A stretch of DNA of 64,000 bases, taken from positions 29,446 to 93,445 of the forward strand of contig JAKSDI010000273.1 of assembly GCA_022360175.1 (NCBI GenBank), read 5' to 3'. The position numbers were made by a program, and so were the translations under genes. The notes beneath the pieces were generated by a model. That model was given only the letters and a program-made list of their open reading frames with translations, did no database searches and had not been told where the DNA came from. This DNA is from Chitinophagales bacterium (GTDB lineage: Bacteria > Bacteroidota > Bacteroidia > Chitinophagales > Saprospiraceae). Below, one piece after another: positions 1-8,712 of this stretch (within the stretch, counting starts at the first letter, position 1; every line of letters starts with the position of its first letter).

Positions 1-618
1 TTTCTCTATACCTGCAATCCATACTTCATCACCAGAGATGTATGTAGGATAAGCAAAGAATACAAATACACGAGCCAGTAAAGCTACATTTAGGATATTC
101 ATACCTGTACCACCAAATGCTTCTTTACCAATCCATACAGCAAAAGCAACTGCAAGTGTTAGTATCCACAATGGAATGTCTGGTGGCATAATCAATGGAA
201 TCAGTGCTCCTGATACCAAGAAGCCTTCCTCGATACCATGCCCTTTCTTATAAGCATAGTAAAATTCAATTCCCAGGCCAACAACATGTGCCACTATGAA
301 GATCGGTAGTATTTTTACTAGTCCGTATACGAGCTTAAGATGAAATCCATCTAGGAAGCCTCCATACTCACCTAAGGCTACAAAGTGTTGATGCCCTATA
401 TTGTAAGTACCAAATAAGTAAAGAATACCCAAAGCAAAAACCACATGCACCATTTGGCGCTTCAGGTCCATACCATCACGAATGTGTACACCACCTTTGG
501 TAACATCGTCTGGTCTAAAAGCCAAGGTAAAGAAACCATCAAACAGTGTATGTAAAAATGGCGACTTTTCCTTATTGGGTTCAATGCGCTTGAAAAAAGC
601 CAGTAATCCCTTTTTCAT
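1..618 (-). CDS. nqrB: Na+-translocating NADH:quinone reductase subunit B, 3' part outside the window
   Basis: This is the first 206 or so residues of NqrB, a membrane subunit of the sodium-pumping NADH:quinone oxidoreductase that carries flavin and helps form the sodium path. The start is the ATG at 616-618, which gives MKKGLLAFFKRIEPNK. The stretches KKGHGIEEGFLVSGALIPL and KEAFGGTGMNILNVALLARV, followed by FFAYPTYISGDEVW, match the conserved NqrB core closely. Several hydrophobic membrane segments are visible. The C-terminal half, including the region where FMN is normally attached to a threonine, lies beyond base 1. The gene follows nqrA on the same strand after a 76-base gap, which is the usual nqrAB order. 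Confidence 0.93.
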   Translation of the reverse strand, partial: MKKGLLAFFKRIEPNKEKSPFLHTLFDGFFTLAFRPDDVTKGGVHIRDGMDLKRQMVHVVFALGILYLFGTYNIGHQHFVALGEYGGFLDGFHLKLVYGLVKILPIFIVAHVVGLGIEFYYAYKKGHGIEEGFLVSGALIPLIMPPDIPLWILTLAVAFAVWIGKEAFGGTGMNILNVALLARVFVFFAYPTYISGDEVWIAGIEK

Positions 619-694
619 ATCTTATATATGGATGAAAATTCTTGTAAATATTGTTCTTCCGCTTTATTCCAGGCGGACAATTGATCTCAAAAGA

Positions 695-2344
695 TTAGCT
701 CTGCTCACGCATCATATCCAGTCCCTGGCGTACAATTTGCTGTACTGGCTGCTTAGATACACAAACAAATTCACAAAGTGCTACATCTTCTTCTACTAAC
801 TCGTGAAGTCCCAGGCCTTCCATACGCTCGAAGTCACCTACAAGGATAGACTTAAACAAGCTTTGTGGATAGATATCCATAGGAAGAACTTCTTCATAAT
901 TACCTGTTACCACAAAGGCACGTTTTTCACCATTTGTGTTTGTATTAGCTTTAAAAGTTAAATCAGGTAAGAAAGCAGAAGGGAAAGTTTTAGAGATACT
1001 TGGAGTATTCAGAGAAGGTAATAACCAACCAAACAACTGATAGTCGTCTCCTTCTTCCACTACTGTAATCTGATCATCATGGAAATTCAAGAAACCATCC
1101 ACTGTTTTTTGTTCTCCAGAAAGAACATCTCCAGAGATAAAGCGAACATGATCATTAGCCAGATTACCATCCAACAAATCACCAACTTTAGCACCTAAAT
1201 AAGTATTCACATACTTTGGTGAGTGTAGTTCGGCTCCTGTTAATGCCACCAAGCGTTCTGTATTAAATCGTTGTTCCGTGAACAAGCGACCTAGTGTAAT
1301 TACATTTTGCACTGTTAGCGTCCACGCTACATCAGAAGAAGCCAATGGCTTAAGATGATGAATCTGAACACCTACATTACCAGAAGGATGCGCTCCACGG
1401 AACCAGTGTTTTTCAACACCAGTAGCATTTTCGAAAGCAGTATGAGGAGCATGTCCATCTCTTGCATCTAAGCCAAGGTATACAGAACCATCCGTTAGTT
1501 TATTCAGAGCATCTAGTCCTTTTTGGAAAGCCGCTTCATTTCCTTCTACAACTAGATTGAGGTTAGGAGCTAAAGGAGCTGAATCAAAAGTGGAGATAAA
1601 AATATCCCTTGGAGTTGCAGCTGTATCTGCAATTACGTTAAATGGACGCTGCATAATTAAAGGCCAGGCACCAGATTCCTGTAGGAAACCTTTTAGTTCC
1701 TCTCTGCTTGCCTGCTCCAGGTCAATAGCATCCAGGCTACGATAACTCATTTCCTTATCAGCCAGAATAACTACCTCTGTTATTGCACGCTTAGCACCGC
1801 GATTAACCGCAATAACTTCACCACTTACCGGTGCTGCCCATTTCCATTCAGGACGTTTCTTTTCATGAAAAAGAATATCACCTGCCTTTACTTCATCACC
1901 CACTTCTACTACCACTTTGGGGATAGGAGAAATGCCAATGAAGTTGGTAGGTTGAACTGCAAAAGTAGTAGCCTTGACAGAGTGGTCAATAGTTTCACTT
2001 GCTACTCCTTCCAACAAGATATCATGTCCACGCTTCAGGGAAGTGACTGGTTTGCCAGCTAAATGATCTGGCGTTTTCGGACGGAAAAGTTCTTTGACAC
2101 GTGGCATTAATGACAGGTTAGCCTTGTCAGTATCCACACCAGCTTGTTTTGCTTCTATCGCCAACAGATTATCCGATACCTGTACAACGATAAAGAAAAA
2201 TACTAAAACAGCTGCCGCCATGATTGAGTAAAAGACCCAAGTACCTCCAGAGGTTGCTCCAGACGCAGCATCCTGCGCAAAAATTGCATTGGATAAAAGC
2301 AATGCGATAAGGGTGTAAAGGACCTTGCTTGCAATATGCCTCAT
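695..2344 (-). CDS. nqrA: Na+-NQR subunit A with N-terminal signal and membrane anchor
   Basis: NqrA is normally a soluble-faced peripheral subunit of Na+-NQR of about 445 residues. This protein has 549. The NqrA core starts near residue 100 (VTSLKRGHDILLEG) and continues with GDEVKAGDILFHEKKRPE and APVSGEVIAVNRGAKRA, the biotinyl-like N-terminal fold of the family. Before it lie a signal-peptide-like segment (residues 1-24, ending IFAQ), a short Ser/Gly linker and a membrane helix at about 36-58, then a charged linker. If the first segment is cleaved, the helix would run out-to-in and leave the core in the cytoplasm. The first Met at 2344 directly precedes the signal. nqrB follows downstream, so the two are probably co-transcribed. 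Confidence 0.93.
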   Translation of the reverse strand: MRHIASKVLYTLIALLLSNAIFAQDAASGATSGGTWVFYSIMAAAVLVFFFIVVQVSDNLLAIEAKQAGVDTDKANLSLMPRVKELFRPKTPDHLAGKPVTSLKRGHDILLEGVASETIDHSVKATTFAVQPTNFIGISPIPKVVVEVGDEVKAGDILFHEKKRPEWKWAAPVSGEVIAVNRGAKRAITEVVILADKEMSYRSLDAIDLEQASREELKGFLQESGAWPLIMQRPFNVIADTAATPRDIFISTFDSAPLAPNLNLVVEGNEAAFQKGLDALNKLTDGSVYLGLDARDGHAPHTAFENATGVEKHWFRGAHPSGNVGVQIHHLKPLASSDVAWTLTVQNVITLGRLFTEQRFNTERLVALTGAELHSPKYVNTYLGAKVGDLLDGNLANDHVRFISGDVLSGEQKTVDGFLNFHDDQITVVEEGDDYQLFGWLLPSLNTPSISKTFPSAFLPDLTFKANTNTNGEKRAFVVTGNYEEVLPMDIYPQSLFKSILVGDFERMEGLGLHELVEEDVALCEFVCVSKQPVQQIVRQGLDMMREQS

Positions 2345-2433
2345 TCTGTGTTTTTCGTTATATTATTTCGCTTGAAAGCATTGATCATCAAGGCTTCAAG
2401 CAGAATGATTAATAGGCTTCCAAAAAATCACGG

Positions 2434-2441
2434 CAAAGATA
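2434..2441 (-). promoter_or_regulatory. Probable -7 box of the nqr operon
   Basis: Read on the minus strand this is TATCTTTG, a perfect match to the Bacteroidota -7 consensus TAnnTTTG. It lies about 90 bases upstream of the nqrA start. I do not see a clear TTG element 19-21 bases further upstream, so the call rests on the -7 box and its position alone. Confidence 0.4.
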
Positions 2442-2546
2442 GAAAGCTTTTTATAGAATAAAGAATAGACGTTTTGCTTTAGTTAAGTGTTTCAGGTTAT
2501 TTAGACCGATTCCAAATAAAATCATTATCAATTCATTATCAATGGA

Positions 2547-3167
2547 TTATATCTGTTTCAGGAGTAATTTACGCCACTTGAGGAAGGCAAACATCGCAAT
2601 TATCGTATATATAATCATCAATATTGTAAAGAGATAAGCTCCTCTGCTGAAGTAAAGCCCTGTATAAATGGCATCAATTACAATCCAGTAAAGCCAGTTA
2701 TCGAGTTGTTTTTGTACTAGCATAAAAGTTGCTAAAACGGAGAATATAGTAGTAAAGGCATCCCAATAAGTCGCAGCGGCCGGTGTATACTCACTAAATA
2801 CATATCCAAATACAATGGCCAGTACTGTTCCTCCTATAATATATAAGGTGTGTTGTTTTGTACTTACCCGGCTGATAGCTTTTTCTTCCTGTCCTTGTCC
2901 TTCTCCCCCTCTCTTCCAATTATATAAACCGACAAATGCCATAACAACATAAAAAAGCTGTAATAAAGCATCTAAATAAAGGTCATAAAAGGAGTAAGAG
3001 GCATAAGCCCATAAGCTACAGCTAATAATTCCCCAAAACCAGCACCAGCTATTTGCCCGGGCTGCCAGGCCCACATACAATAATGCAGTAATAGTGGCAG
3101 TCCAGTCTACCCAACTGAGGGCTGCCATTTCTTCGTATAAGCTATTTATAAGCTCCATATTTAGCAT
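2547..3167 (-). CDS. pnuC: PnuC-family nicotinamide riboside transporter
   Basis: This 206-residue protein is almost entirely hydrophobic, with about seven membrane helices. It shows the PnuC pattern of aromatic-rich helices (NSWCWFWGIISCSLWAY, LYLDALLQLFYVVMAFVGLYNWKRG, and near the end LYWIVIDAIYTGLYFSRG). PnuC proteins carry the NAD precursor nicotinamide riboside by facilitated diffusion across the inner membrane. Some relatives carry thiamine, which cannot be excluded from sequence alone. Two in-frame ATGs are possible, at 3167 and 3158. The shorter form (MELINSLYEEM) is equally plausible, because the upstream terminator hairpin ends only 11 bases before 3167. Neighbours give no further hint of the substrate. 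Confidence 0.85.
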   Translation of the reverse strand: MLNMELINSLYEEMAALSWVDWTATITALLYVGLAARANSWCWFWGIISCSLWAYASYSFYDLYLDALLQLFYVVMAFVGLYNWKRGGEGQGQEEKAISRVSTKQHTLYIIGGTVLAIVFGYVFSEYTPAAATYWDAFTTIFSVLATFMLVQKQLDNWLYWIVIDAIYTGLYFSRGAYLFTILMIIYTIIAMFAFLKWRKLLLKQI

Positions 3168-3177
3168 TTACGATATT

Positions 3178-3214
3178 AAAAAGGCTCGTGAAACATCTTT
3201 CCACGAGCCTTTTT
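3178..3214 (-). terminator. Strong hairpin terminator after the PorE-like gene
   Basis: A perfect 13-bp stem (AAAAAGGCTCGTG / CACGAGCCTTTTT) with an 11-base loop lies 20 bases after the stop of the PorE-like gene. The A and T runs at the two ends give a U-run in either direction. It ends just before the pnuC start, so pnuC needs its own promoter in or beside this hairpin, or depends on readthrough. Confidence 0.85.
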
Positions 3215-3233
3215 AATAAATCCAATTGGTGAA

Positions 3234-5729
3234 TTATTTCACCAGTTCAAACTTGTATTGTACCATCTCAATTATGGGATTACCATTCTTATCGTTTTGT
3301 GCAAGAAAGATATCGATATCAATCACTTCCGACTCTTCTTTTTCAGAACTGTCAAAAATGAATTCGATTTTCCCTTTTTCTCCTGGTTTAAAAGTCTCAC
3401 CAGAAGGATCACTAACAAAAGAGGTGCAATCACATGCTGAGATTAAATCTATGGTTAGGTCAGCATTACCTGTATTAACAAAATCAAAAGTATAGCGGCG
3501 CTTCTCCCCTTTTTTCACTTTACCAAAATCAACCAGGCGCTCGTTGAACTGCATCACAGGTTGTCCTTTTAGAGCAGCACCAATCATGCTGCCACGATCA
3601 TTGCTATCTTTAGTAGATTCTTTCTTGCGAAGGCGTGTAGTTTGGATCGTAATCGTAGTTGGCCCTTCTAAAATTTTGAACTCTGTACGACGATTCAACT
3701 GATCTGCTACATCCTGCTGCTCTTCTGTTTCAAGCGCATTGACAAATTCTTCTGTTAAAACATCTCCTTCATTCAAGAAATCGTGCAGTGCAGCATTTCT
3801 TGCATTAACTGTTTGAGGTTGCGTCTCACCATATCCTTTTGCTACAATACGATCGCGGTCCAGTCCTTTACGTACCAGCCAACGGCGAGCAGATTCAGCA
3901 CGGCGTTGTGACAGGTCTTCGTTATAATCATCATTACCTTCTTTATCCGTATGAGAGCTCAACTCAATTTTCATGTCCGCATGCTCCGTCATCAACTCAT
4001 ATATATATTGTAGATCACTTTCTGCCTCATCACGAATACGGTCATCATCAAAATCATACAGGATATTTTCCATTACAATTGGCTCCTCTAATGTAATAGT
4101 ATCATATTCAGGTACTGGCGGTGGTACAGGTTTTGGAGAAAGGTACATTCTTTCTTCATAAGAAGTTGATTCTGTCACACCTACTGTATTGAATTGTACT
4201 GTATCCGGATAATAATCAGGATGTGTAGCTATTACCATATATGGCATATCCAATTCCAGGTCAAAACCAGTTACATTAGAGTCATCTCCAGTAGATTGAG
4301 AAGTAGGGTCACCTACTTTATTATTTTGTACTGGTACCAAATGTACAGTACCTCCAGTCAGTGGCTTTTTAGCATCGGTAAACAAACCTACTAATAAATC
4401 AACCACCACTCGATCTATATCAACCTGATATAAATCATCGCAGCAAGTACGGCCATAAGCAGATTTACCTCCTGGGCGATTAGAAGCCAACATGCCAAAG
4501 TACCCCTCCTTATCCAGTGTCAATCCATAATCATCTACACTTGTATTATAACCTCTACCCATATTCAATGGGGCACTCCATGAAGAACCATCCCAGATTG
4601 AGTAGAAGATATCAAAACCTCCCAGGCCAGGATGTCCATCAGAACTAAAGTAAAGGGTACCTTCTCTATAATGAGGCGTTTCTTCATCACCAGGACCATT
4701 GATTGTAGCTCCCAAGTTGACAGGATCATCATATTCTCCATCGCTTAAGCGAGTGGCATAATACAAATCATAACCGCCATAACCGCCATCCATATTAGAA
4801 GAGAAGAATAATACTTGCTTTCCAAATAACTCACCTGGAGCAGGGTGCTTTGCTACATAATCACCATTGATCCCTTTCACCTCTTCTGCCCCTTTCCAGC
4901 TTTCACTACCTCCGCTACTATAGTAAATCTTACTTTCAGAAAGTACATTACCCTCTAAAGCTGCACGAGTAAAGAACAAAGTACGTCCATCAGGAGCAAC
5001 TGCTACATTACTATTATGTATTTTCTGACGGTTCACCTCTCCTCCCAGTTCTTTCGGTTTTTCCCAACCCGTATCATCCTTCATTGCTACAAAAACCTTG
5101 GCATAAGAACCATCTTCATCTTTTCCATCTCCTTCCAAATCAACATAAGTCACATCATCTACACCACGAGAAGTAAAGTAAACTTCTTTCCCATTTCCAC
5201 TTACAGAAGGAGTATACTCAGAAGTTTTGGAGTTGATACTTTTTCCTGCGTTTTCCACAGTTACTCCTTTTAGGTTTGGAGGCAACTCTTGTGCTAATTC
5301 TGCTCCAGTAATGGCATTTTTAGTTAAAGTGCGAATACTATCGCCAGATGCTGTTGCTAAAAACTTTTGCAACTCATCAATTGCTTCAGAATACTTTTCA
5401 TTCATCTTCAACAACTGGCCATAAACATAGCGGTAGTCATTCAGTTTATTTTCCTTATCACGGCGCAGTATTCTTGCGAAATATCGCTCTGCGCTTCGAT
5501 AATCTCTTACACGAAACTGCAAAAAGGCTATTGTATCAAGCAATGAGCGATCTTGCTTCTCCTCATAGGCTTCTACATATCGATCTAGTGCATTGACATG
5601 ATCTTGAGTAGCATAAGCCTCGCGAGCTGCACGCAAGGTCATCTCATAGGATGACTTTCTGATAGGTTGCGCATCAACAAAGTGTGCTCCGAGTAGGAAA
5701 AATAAAATGAGTAAAAGAATATTTTTCAT
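3234..5729 (-). CDS. PorE-like OmpA-family protein with C-terminal DUF1573 domain
   Basis: This 831-residue exported protein has the PorE domain order. After a signal peptide (1-20) come TPR-like helices (about 25-140) and a PD40/WD40-type propeller (about 155-440; repeated SSDG/SSNMDGG and PxYREGTLYFSS-like blades). Then follow a carboxypeptidase-regulatory-like fold (about 445-545) and an OmpA peptidoglycan-binding domain (about 555-695; HTDKEGNDDYN, then LSQRRAESARRWL and NRRTEF). PorE anchors the type IX secretion machine to peptidoglycan in Porphyromonas. Unusually, the C terminus adds an Ig-like DUF1573 domain (about 735-831; LVDFGKVKKGEKRRYTFDF, SACDCTSF). The upstream neighbour is a PorP/SprF-like barrel, the usual partner. 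It could instead be one of the several PorE/SprF-type paralogs these bacteria carry. Confidence 0.85.
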   Translation of the reverse strand: MKNILLLILFFLLGAHFVDAQPIRKSSYEMTLRAAREAYATQDHVNALDRYVEAYEEKQDRSLLDTIAFLQFRVRDYRSAERYFARILRRDKENKLNDYRYVYGQLLKMNEKYSEAIDELQKFLATASGDSIRTLTKNAITGAELAQELPPNLKGVTVENAGKSINSKTSEYTPSVSGNGKEVYFTSRGVDDVTYVDLEGDGKDEDGSYAKVFVAMKDDTGWEKPKELGGEVNRQKIHNSNVAVAPDGRTLFFTRAALEGNVLSESKIYYSSGGSESWKGAEEVKGINGDYVAKHPAPGELFGKQVLFFSSNMDGGYGGYDLYYATRLSDGEYDDPVNLGATINGPGDEETPHYREGTLYFSSDGHPGLGGFDIFYSIWDGSSWSAPLNMGRGYNTSVDDYGLTLDKEGYFGMLASNRPGGKSAYGRTCCDDLYQVDIDRVVVDLLVGLFTDAKKPLTGGTVHLVPVQNNKVGDPTSQSTGDDSNVTGFDLELDMPYMVIATHPDYYPDTVQFNTVGVTESTSYEERMYLSPKPVPPPVPEYDTITLEEPIVMENILYDFDDDRIRDEAESDLQYIYELMTEHADMKIELSSHTDKEGNDDYNEDLSQRRAESARRWLVRKGLDRDRIVAKGYGETQPQTVNARNAALHDFLNEGDVLTEEFVNALETEEQQDVADQLNRRTEFKILEGPTTITIQTTRLRKKESTKDSNDRGSMIGAALKGQPVMQFNERLVDFGKVKKGEKRRYTFDFVNTGNADLTIDLISACDCTSFVSDPSGETFKPGEKGKIEFIFDSSEKEESEVIDIDIFLAQNDKNGNPIIEMVQYKFELVK

Positions 5730-5812
5730 ATAGCTTCTGATCGTTAGTATTTATTATATTTCGTAGTTTTCCTTCAATATGCTCAACGGCAAAAATTCAT
5801 TCGCGGCTTTTA

Positions 5813-5836
5813 AGAAAATGTTAAATAACATTTTCT
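5813..5836 (-). terminator. Hairpin between the SprF-like and PorE-like genes
   Basis: This is a perfect 10-bp inverted repeat, AGAAAATGTT and AACATTTTCT, around a 4-base loop. It lies 20 bases past the SprF-like stop and 83 bases before the PorE-like start. The following U-run is weak, so it may attenuate rather than stop transcription between the two genes. Confidence 0.5.
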
Positions 5837-5856
5837 ATCAATCACCTTATTAATAT

Positions 5857-6933
5857 TTAGAAGCGGGGGCAAAGAATAGCTGGTTTTACTTCCGGCTGCT
5901 TATATTTCTTAATAATATACCAGGCAGACACTTCAAAGGCTCCCTGATAATCTGTATGCGTACGATAAGGAGAAGTATTCAAATCAAAAGAAGCAGCAAC
6001 TCTTAAATCTTTAATATCTGCGCCTAGCAAGACTTTTGCAGCATCCCCTACACGATAACCAAGCCCAAAGTTGAAAGTAATGTCCTTTTCAGGATCGAAT
6101 AAATAACCAGCCCATCCTTGCAGGCTGACCTCAGTAGCACCTCGTTGTGTTTGGAAAAACGCTGTAGGAGCAGCAGACCAGCGATCAGTCAATTGCCATT
6201 CGTAACGAGTATGGGCTGCTATGCGCATTGGTTTTTTATCTTCATTATCTTCCGCATTGCTTACAGATCTAAAGGAGTCTTCTGGTTGTGTGAGATGATC
6301 TACACTAAGGCCTATTTCAAAACCACCTTTTCCATCAACATTGGTCTTAAACATCAAACCTGCACCAAAATCAAGAAAGTCAGTAGTTGCATTAGTGCTC
6401 TGGCCACCGCCACCGCTTCCTGATCCACCAGAAATATCATCATCCGTCTGACCAGTAAATCCACCCGTCGCTGCATCAAATGAATCTCCAAAATTAGCGC
6501 GTTCCCCTAATATAAGGCTACGTTGAACACTTCCTCCTTGTAGGCCAAGTGTCAATACAGAATTTCCATCCTTTCCTAAACCTAAATGATAAGCGGCCGA
6601 TAAAAATGTCCCTGTATTTTTCAAACCCAGTGAACCTGCCCGGTCATTAACCATGACAGCACCTACACCAACCCAATCCTGATCACGAAAACCGCGAATA
6701 ATCGGAGCATCTATATATATACCTGGTGTTTCATATCCTAGATTATCATCTACAGAAAACCATTGGCTACGGAAAATGCCACCTATGCGAGCAGTTCCAA
6801 AAAAAGCACCTGTTTGAGCGGGATTCAATGTGAGGGGGGACATGTTGTAGAGCGTGTAGTGTATTTCCTGCGCCTGGCCCGCTCCCAAAATGCCAAAGCA
6901 TAGCAGCAATAACGGTAGTCTAAGTAGCTTCAT
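5857..6933 (-). CDS. PorP/SprF-family type IX secretion outer-membrane protein
   Basis: This 358-residue protein starts with a signal peptide ending GQAQ. It continues with the family signature HYTLYNMSPLTLNPAQTGAF and RIGGIFRSQWFS, typical of PorP/SprF barrels. The rest alternates short amphipathic strands and loops, as expected for a membrane beta-barrel of about 14 strands. PorP/SprF proteins help assemble the T9SS and bind type B C-terminal signals at the cell surface. The PorE-like gene follows on the same strand, and this pairing recurs in Bacteroidota. Residues about 170-185 hold a Gly/Ser-rich low-complexity loop (GGSGSGGGGQ). Because these genomes hold several such pairs, I do not assign it to the core porP or sprF. 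Confidence 0.88.
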   Translation of the reverse strand: MKLLRLPLLLLCFGILGAGQAQEIHYTLYNMSPLTLNPAQTGAFFGTARIGGIFRSQWFSVDDNLGYETPGIYIDAPIIRGFRDQDWVGVGAVMVNDRAGSLGLKNTGTFLSAAYHLGLGKDGNSVLTLGLQGGSVQRSLILGERANFGDSFDAATGGFTGQTDDDISGGSGSGGGGQSTNATTDFLDFGAGLMFKTNVDGKGGFEIGLSVDHLTQPEDSFRSVSNAEDNEDKKPMRIAAHTRYEWQLTDRWSAAPTAFFQTQRGATEVSLQGWAGYLFDPEKDITFNFGLGYRVGDAAKVLLGADIKDLRVAASFDLNTSPYRTHTDYQGAFEVSAWYIIKKYKQPEVKPAILCPRF

Positions 6934-7060
6934 TTAGTTGAATTTATTTTTATCGAAGTTGTCAAAAGGATCGCCTAAAGATAGGAAACCAAAATAACTT
7001 CTGTATTGCTTATAGAACCCGAAAGATAGTTCTTTTCTCGAAAATTTATGTAAAACAGTG

Positions 7061-7092
7061 CCAAGATAGGTGTTAAGATGCACCTCGACAAA
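7061..7092 (-). promoter_or_regulatory. Candidate promoter of the SprF-like gene
   Basis: On the minus strand, TTTG (7089-7092) and TATCTTGG (7061-7068) are separated by exactly 20 bases. This fits the Bacteroidota TTTG/TAnnTTTG promoter with one mismatch in the -7 box. It would give a leader of about 120 bases. Confidence 0.4.
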
Positions 7093-7176
7093 AGCGCCAA
7101 TATAAAAAATACACTTTTTGCTGACAAAATCAGAAGTAAGCTCTAAAACATCTAAAAATATACTCCTTATTATTCT

Positions 7177-7190
7177 TACATTATAATGTA
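7177..7190. promoter_or_regulatory. 14-bp palindrome upstream of the persulfide dioxygenase
   Basis: TACATTATAATGTA is a perfect palindrome 64 bases before the chosen ATG of the dioxygenase gene. A possible -7 box (TAATTTTA, 7205-7212) lies just downstream. This suggests an operator for a dimeric regulator, but the region is AT-rich and chance is possible. Confidence 0.3.
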
Positions 7191-7254
7191 TGAAATTATA
7201 TTCATAATTTTATGCGGCACTCAATTTTTCTTCCCAAAGAAAATCTATATTAAA

Positions 7255-8670
7255 ATGACCATTGAACAAATTTATACTGGATGCCTAGCCCAGGGGGCTT
7301 ATTATATAGAAAGCCAGGGTGAAGCAGCTATTATAGATCCGCTCCGGGAAACGACTCCTTATATAGAGCGAGCGACAAAAAATAATGCGAAGATCAAATA
7401 TATTTTTGAAACTCACTTTCACGCTGATTTCGTTTCAGGCCATCTGGATTTAGCTAAAAAGACAGGCGCTCAAATCGTTTATGGCCCTATGGCAGAGACT
7501 GCCTACGAGAAATATCTTGCTCAAGATGGAGAAGAATTTAAAGTAGGAGCACTTACTATACGCGTATTGCACACTCCTGGCCACACTCCGGAAAGTACTA
7601 CTTTTTTGCTCCTGGATAAAGAAGGAAAAGAGCATGCTATTTTCAGCGGCGATACCTTATTTATAGGCGATGTAGGCCGCCCGGATCTGGCGCAAAAGAA
7701 AGGAAGCCTTACAAAAGAAGACCTGGCTGGTTGGTTATACGACAGCTTGCGTCACAAAATCATGCCCCTGCCAGACAATGTGATCGTATATCCCGCTCAC
7801 GGTGCAGGATCAGCATGCGGAAAAAATATGAGTTCTGAAACCTGGGATACACTGGGCAATCAGAAAAAGACCAATTATGCTTTACGCGCAGATATGACAA
7901 AGGAAGAGTTTATTCAGGAAGTAACTGACGGCCTGCAACCACCTCCACAGTATTTTGCAAAAAATGCCCAATTAAATAAGACAGGCTATAATAGTATTGA
8001 TGCTGTAATGCAGCGAGGTGTAAGGCCGATGTCGCCTCGTGCTTTTGAAACGGCTGCTAGTGCATCTGAAGCGCTAATATTAGATGTACGCAGTAAAGAA
8101 GACTTCGTAAGCGGTTTTATACCTAACTCTATATTCATAGGTCTGGATGGAAGTTTTGCTCCGTGGGCAGGTGCATTGATTGCTGATCTTCAACAACCTA
8201 TTTTGCTTGTAACACCAGAAGGGCAAGAAGAAGAAACTGTAAAGCGCCTTGCTCGTGTAGGTTATGATAATACGCTGGGCTATCTGGAAGGAGGTATTGA
8301 AGCATGGAAATCAGCAGGAAAACCACTGGATCAAATACAAAGCATTAGTGCCTCCCAGTTTGCAGAAGATTATAAAAAAGATACAAGCATTGCTATTTTG
8401 GATGTCCGCAAAGCTGGTGAATGGGCATCTGAGCATCTTGAAACGGCCCTTCATTTTCCACTTGATTATATCAATCAGCACATGAGTCAAATCAAGCCTG
8501 AACAGGCCTATTATTTACATTGTCGTAGTGGTTATCGCTCTACTGTCGCTGCTTCTATTTTAAAAGCACGCGGCTATGAACATTTGATTAATGTACAGGG
8601 CTTGTATGAAGAATTTGCAGTGAAGGGCATGCCTACTACCGATTATGTATGCCCTTCTACACAAAAATAA
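7255..8670 (+). CDS. Persulfide dioxygenase-like MBL hydrolase with two rhodanese domains
   Basis: The N-terminal metallo-beta-lactamase domain (about 1-250) carries THFHADFVSGH (H54, H56, D58, H63), HTPGHTPES (H110), SGDTLF (D133) and YPAHG (H182). This is the mono-iron pattern of ETHE1-type persulfide dioxygenases, which oxidise glutathione or low-molecular-weight persulfide to sulfite. Two rhodanese domains follow. The first (about 270-360) has no cysteine in its loop and is probably structural. The second has the active loop CRSGYRS near residue 424. I chose the ATG at 7255, giving MTIEQIYTGCLAQGAYYIE, because that is where family similarity begins; an in-frame ATG at 7186 adds an unlikely leader. 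A SulP transporter and a molybdenum oxidoreductase follow, supporting a role in sulfide detoxification. Confidence 0.92.
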   Translation: MTIEQIYTGCLAQGAYYIESQGEAAIIDPLRETTPYIERATKNNAKIKYIFETHFHADFVSGHLDLAKKTGAQIVYGPMAETAYEKYLAQDGEEFKVGALTIRVLHTPGHTPESTTFLLLDKEGKEHAIFSGDTLFIGDVGRPDLAQKKGSLTKEDLAGWLYDSLRHKIMPLPDNVIVYPAHGAGSACGKNMSSETWDTLGNQKKTNYALRADMTKEEFIQEVTDGLQPPPQYFAKNAQLNKTGYNSIDAVMQRGVRPMSPRAFETAASASEALILDVRSKEDFVSGFIPNSIFIGLDGSFAPWAGALIADLQQPILLVTPEGQEEETVKRLARVGYDNTLGYLEGGIEAWKSAGKPLDQIQSISASQFAEDYKKDTSIAILDVRKAGEWASEHLETALHFPLDYINQHMSQIKPEQAYYLHCRSGYRSTVAASILKARGYEHLINVQGLYEEFAVKGMPTTDYVCPSTQK

Positions 8671-8712
8671 AGGGTTGGTATCTTATATGCCAAATAACAA
8701 GTGAGTAACATT

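Larger units (their letters stand above)
6934..7254. other. Divergent 321-base control region between the SprF-like gene and the persulfide dioxygenase
   Basis: No gene is visible here. The stretch holds a candidate minus-strand promoter for the SprF-like gene (7061-7092) and a perfect 14-bp palindrome (7177-7190) upstream of the dioxygenase. The bases between 7186 and 7254 are in frame with the dioxygenase, but they read as AT-rich leader rather than protein. Confidence 0.6.

Noticed and set aside
7186..7254. Earlier in-frame ATG for the persulfide dioxygenase
   Set aside because: The added 23 residues look like AT-rich leader, and the family begins at the ATG at 7255.
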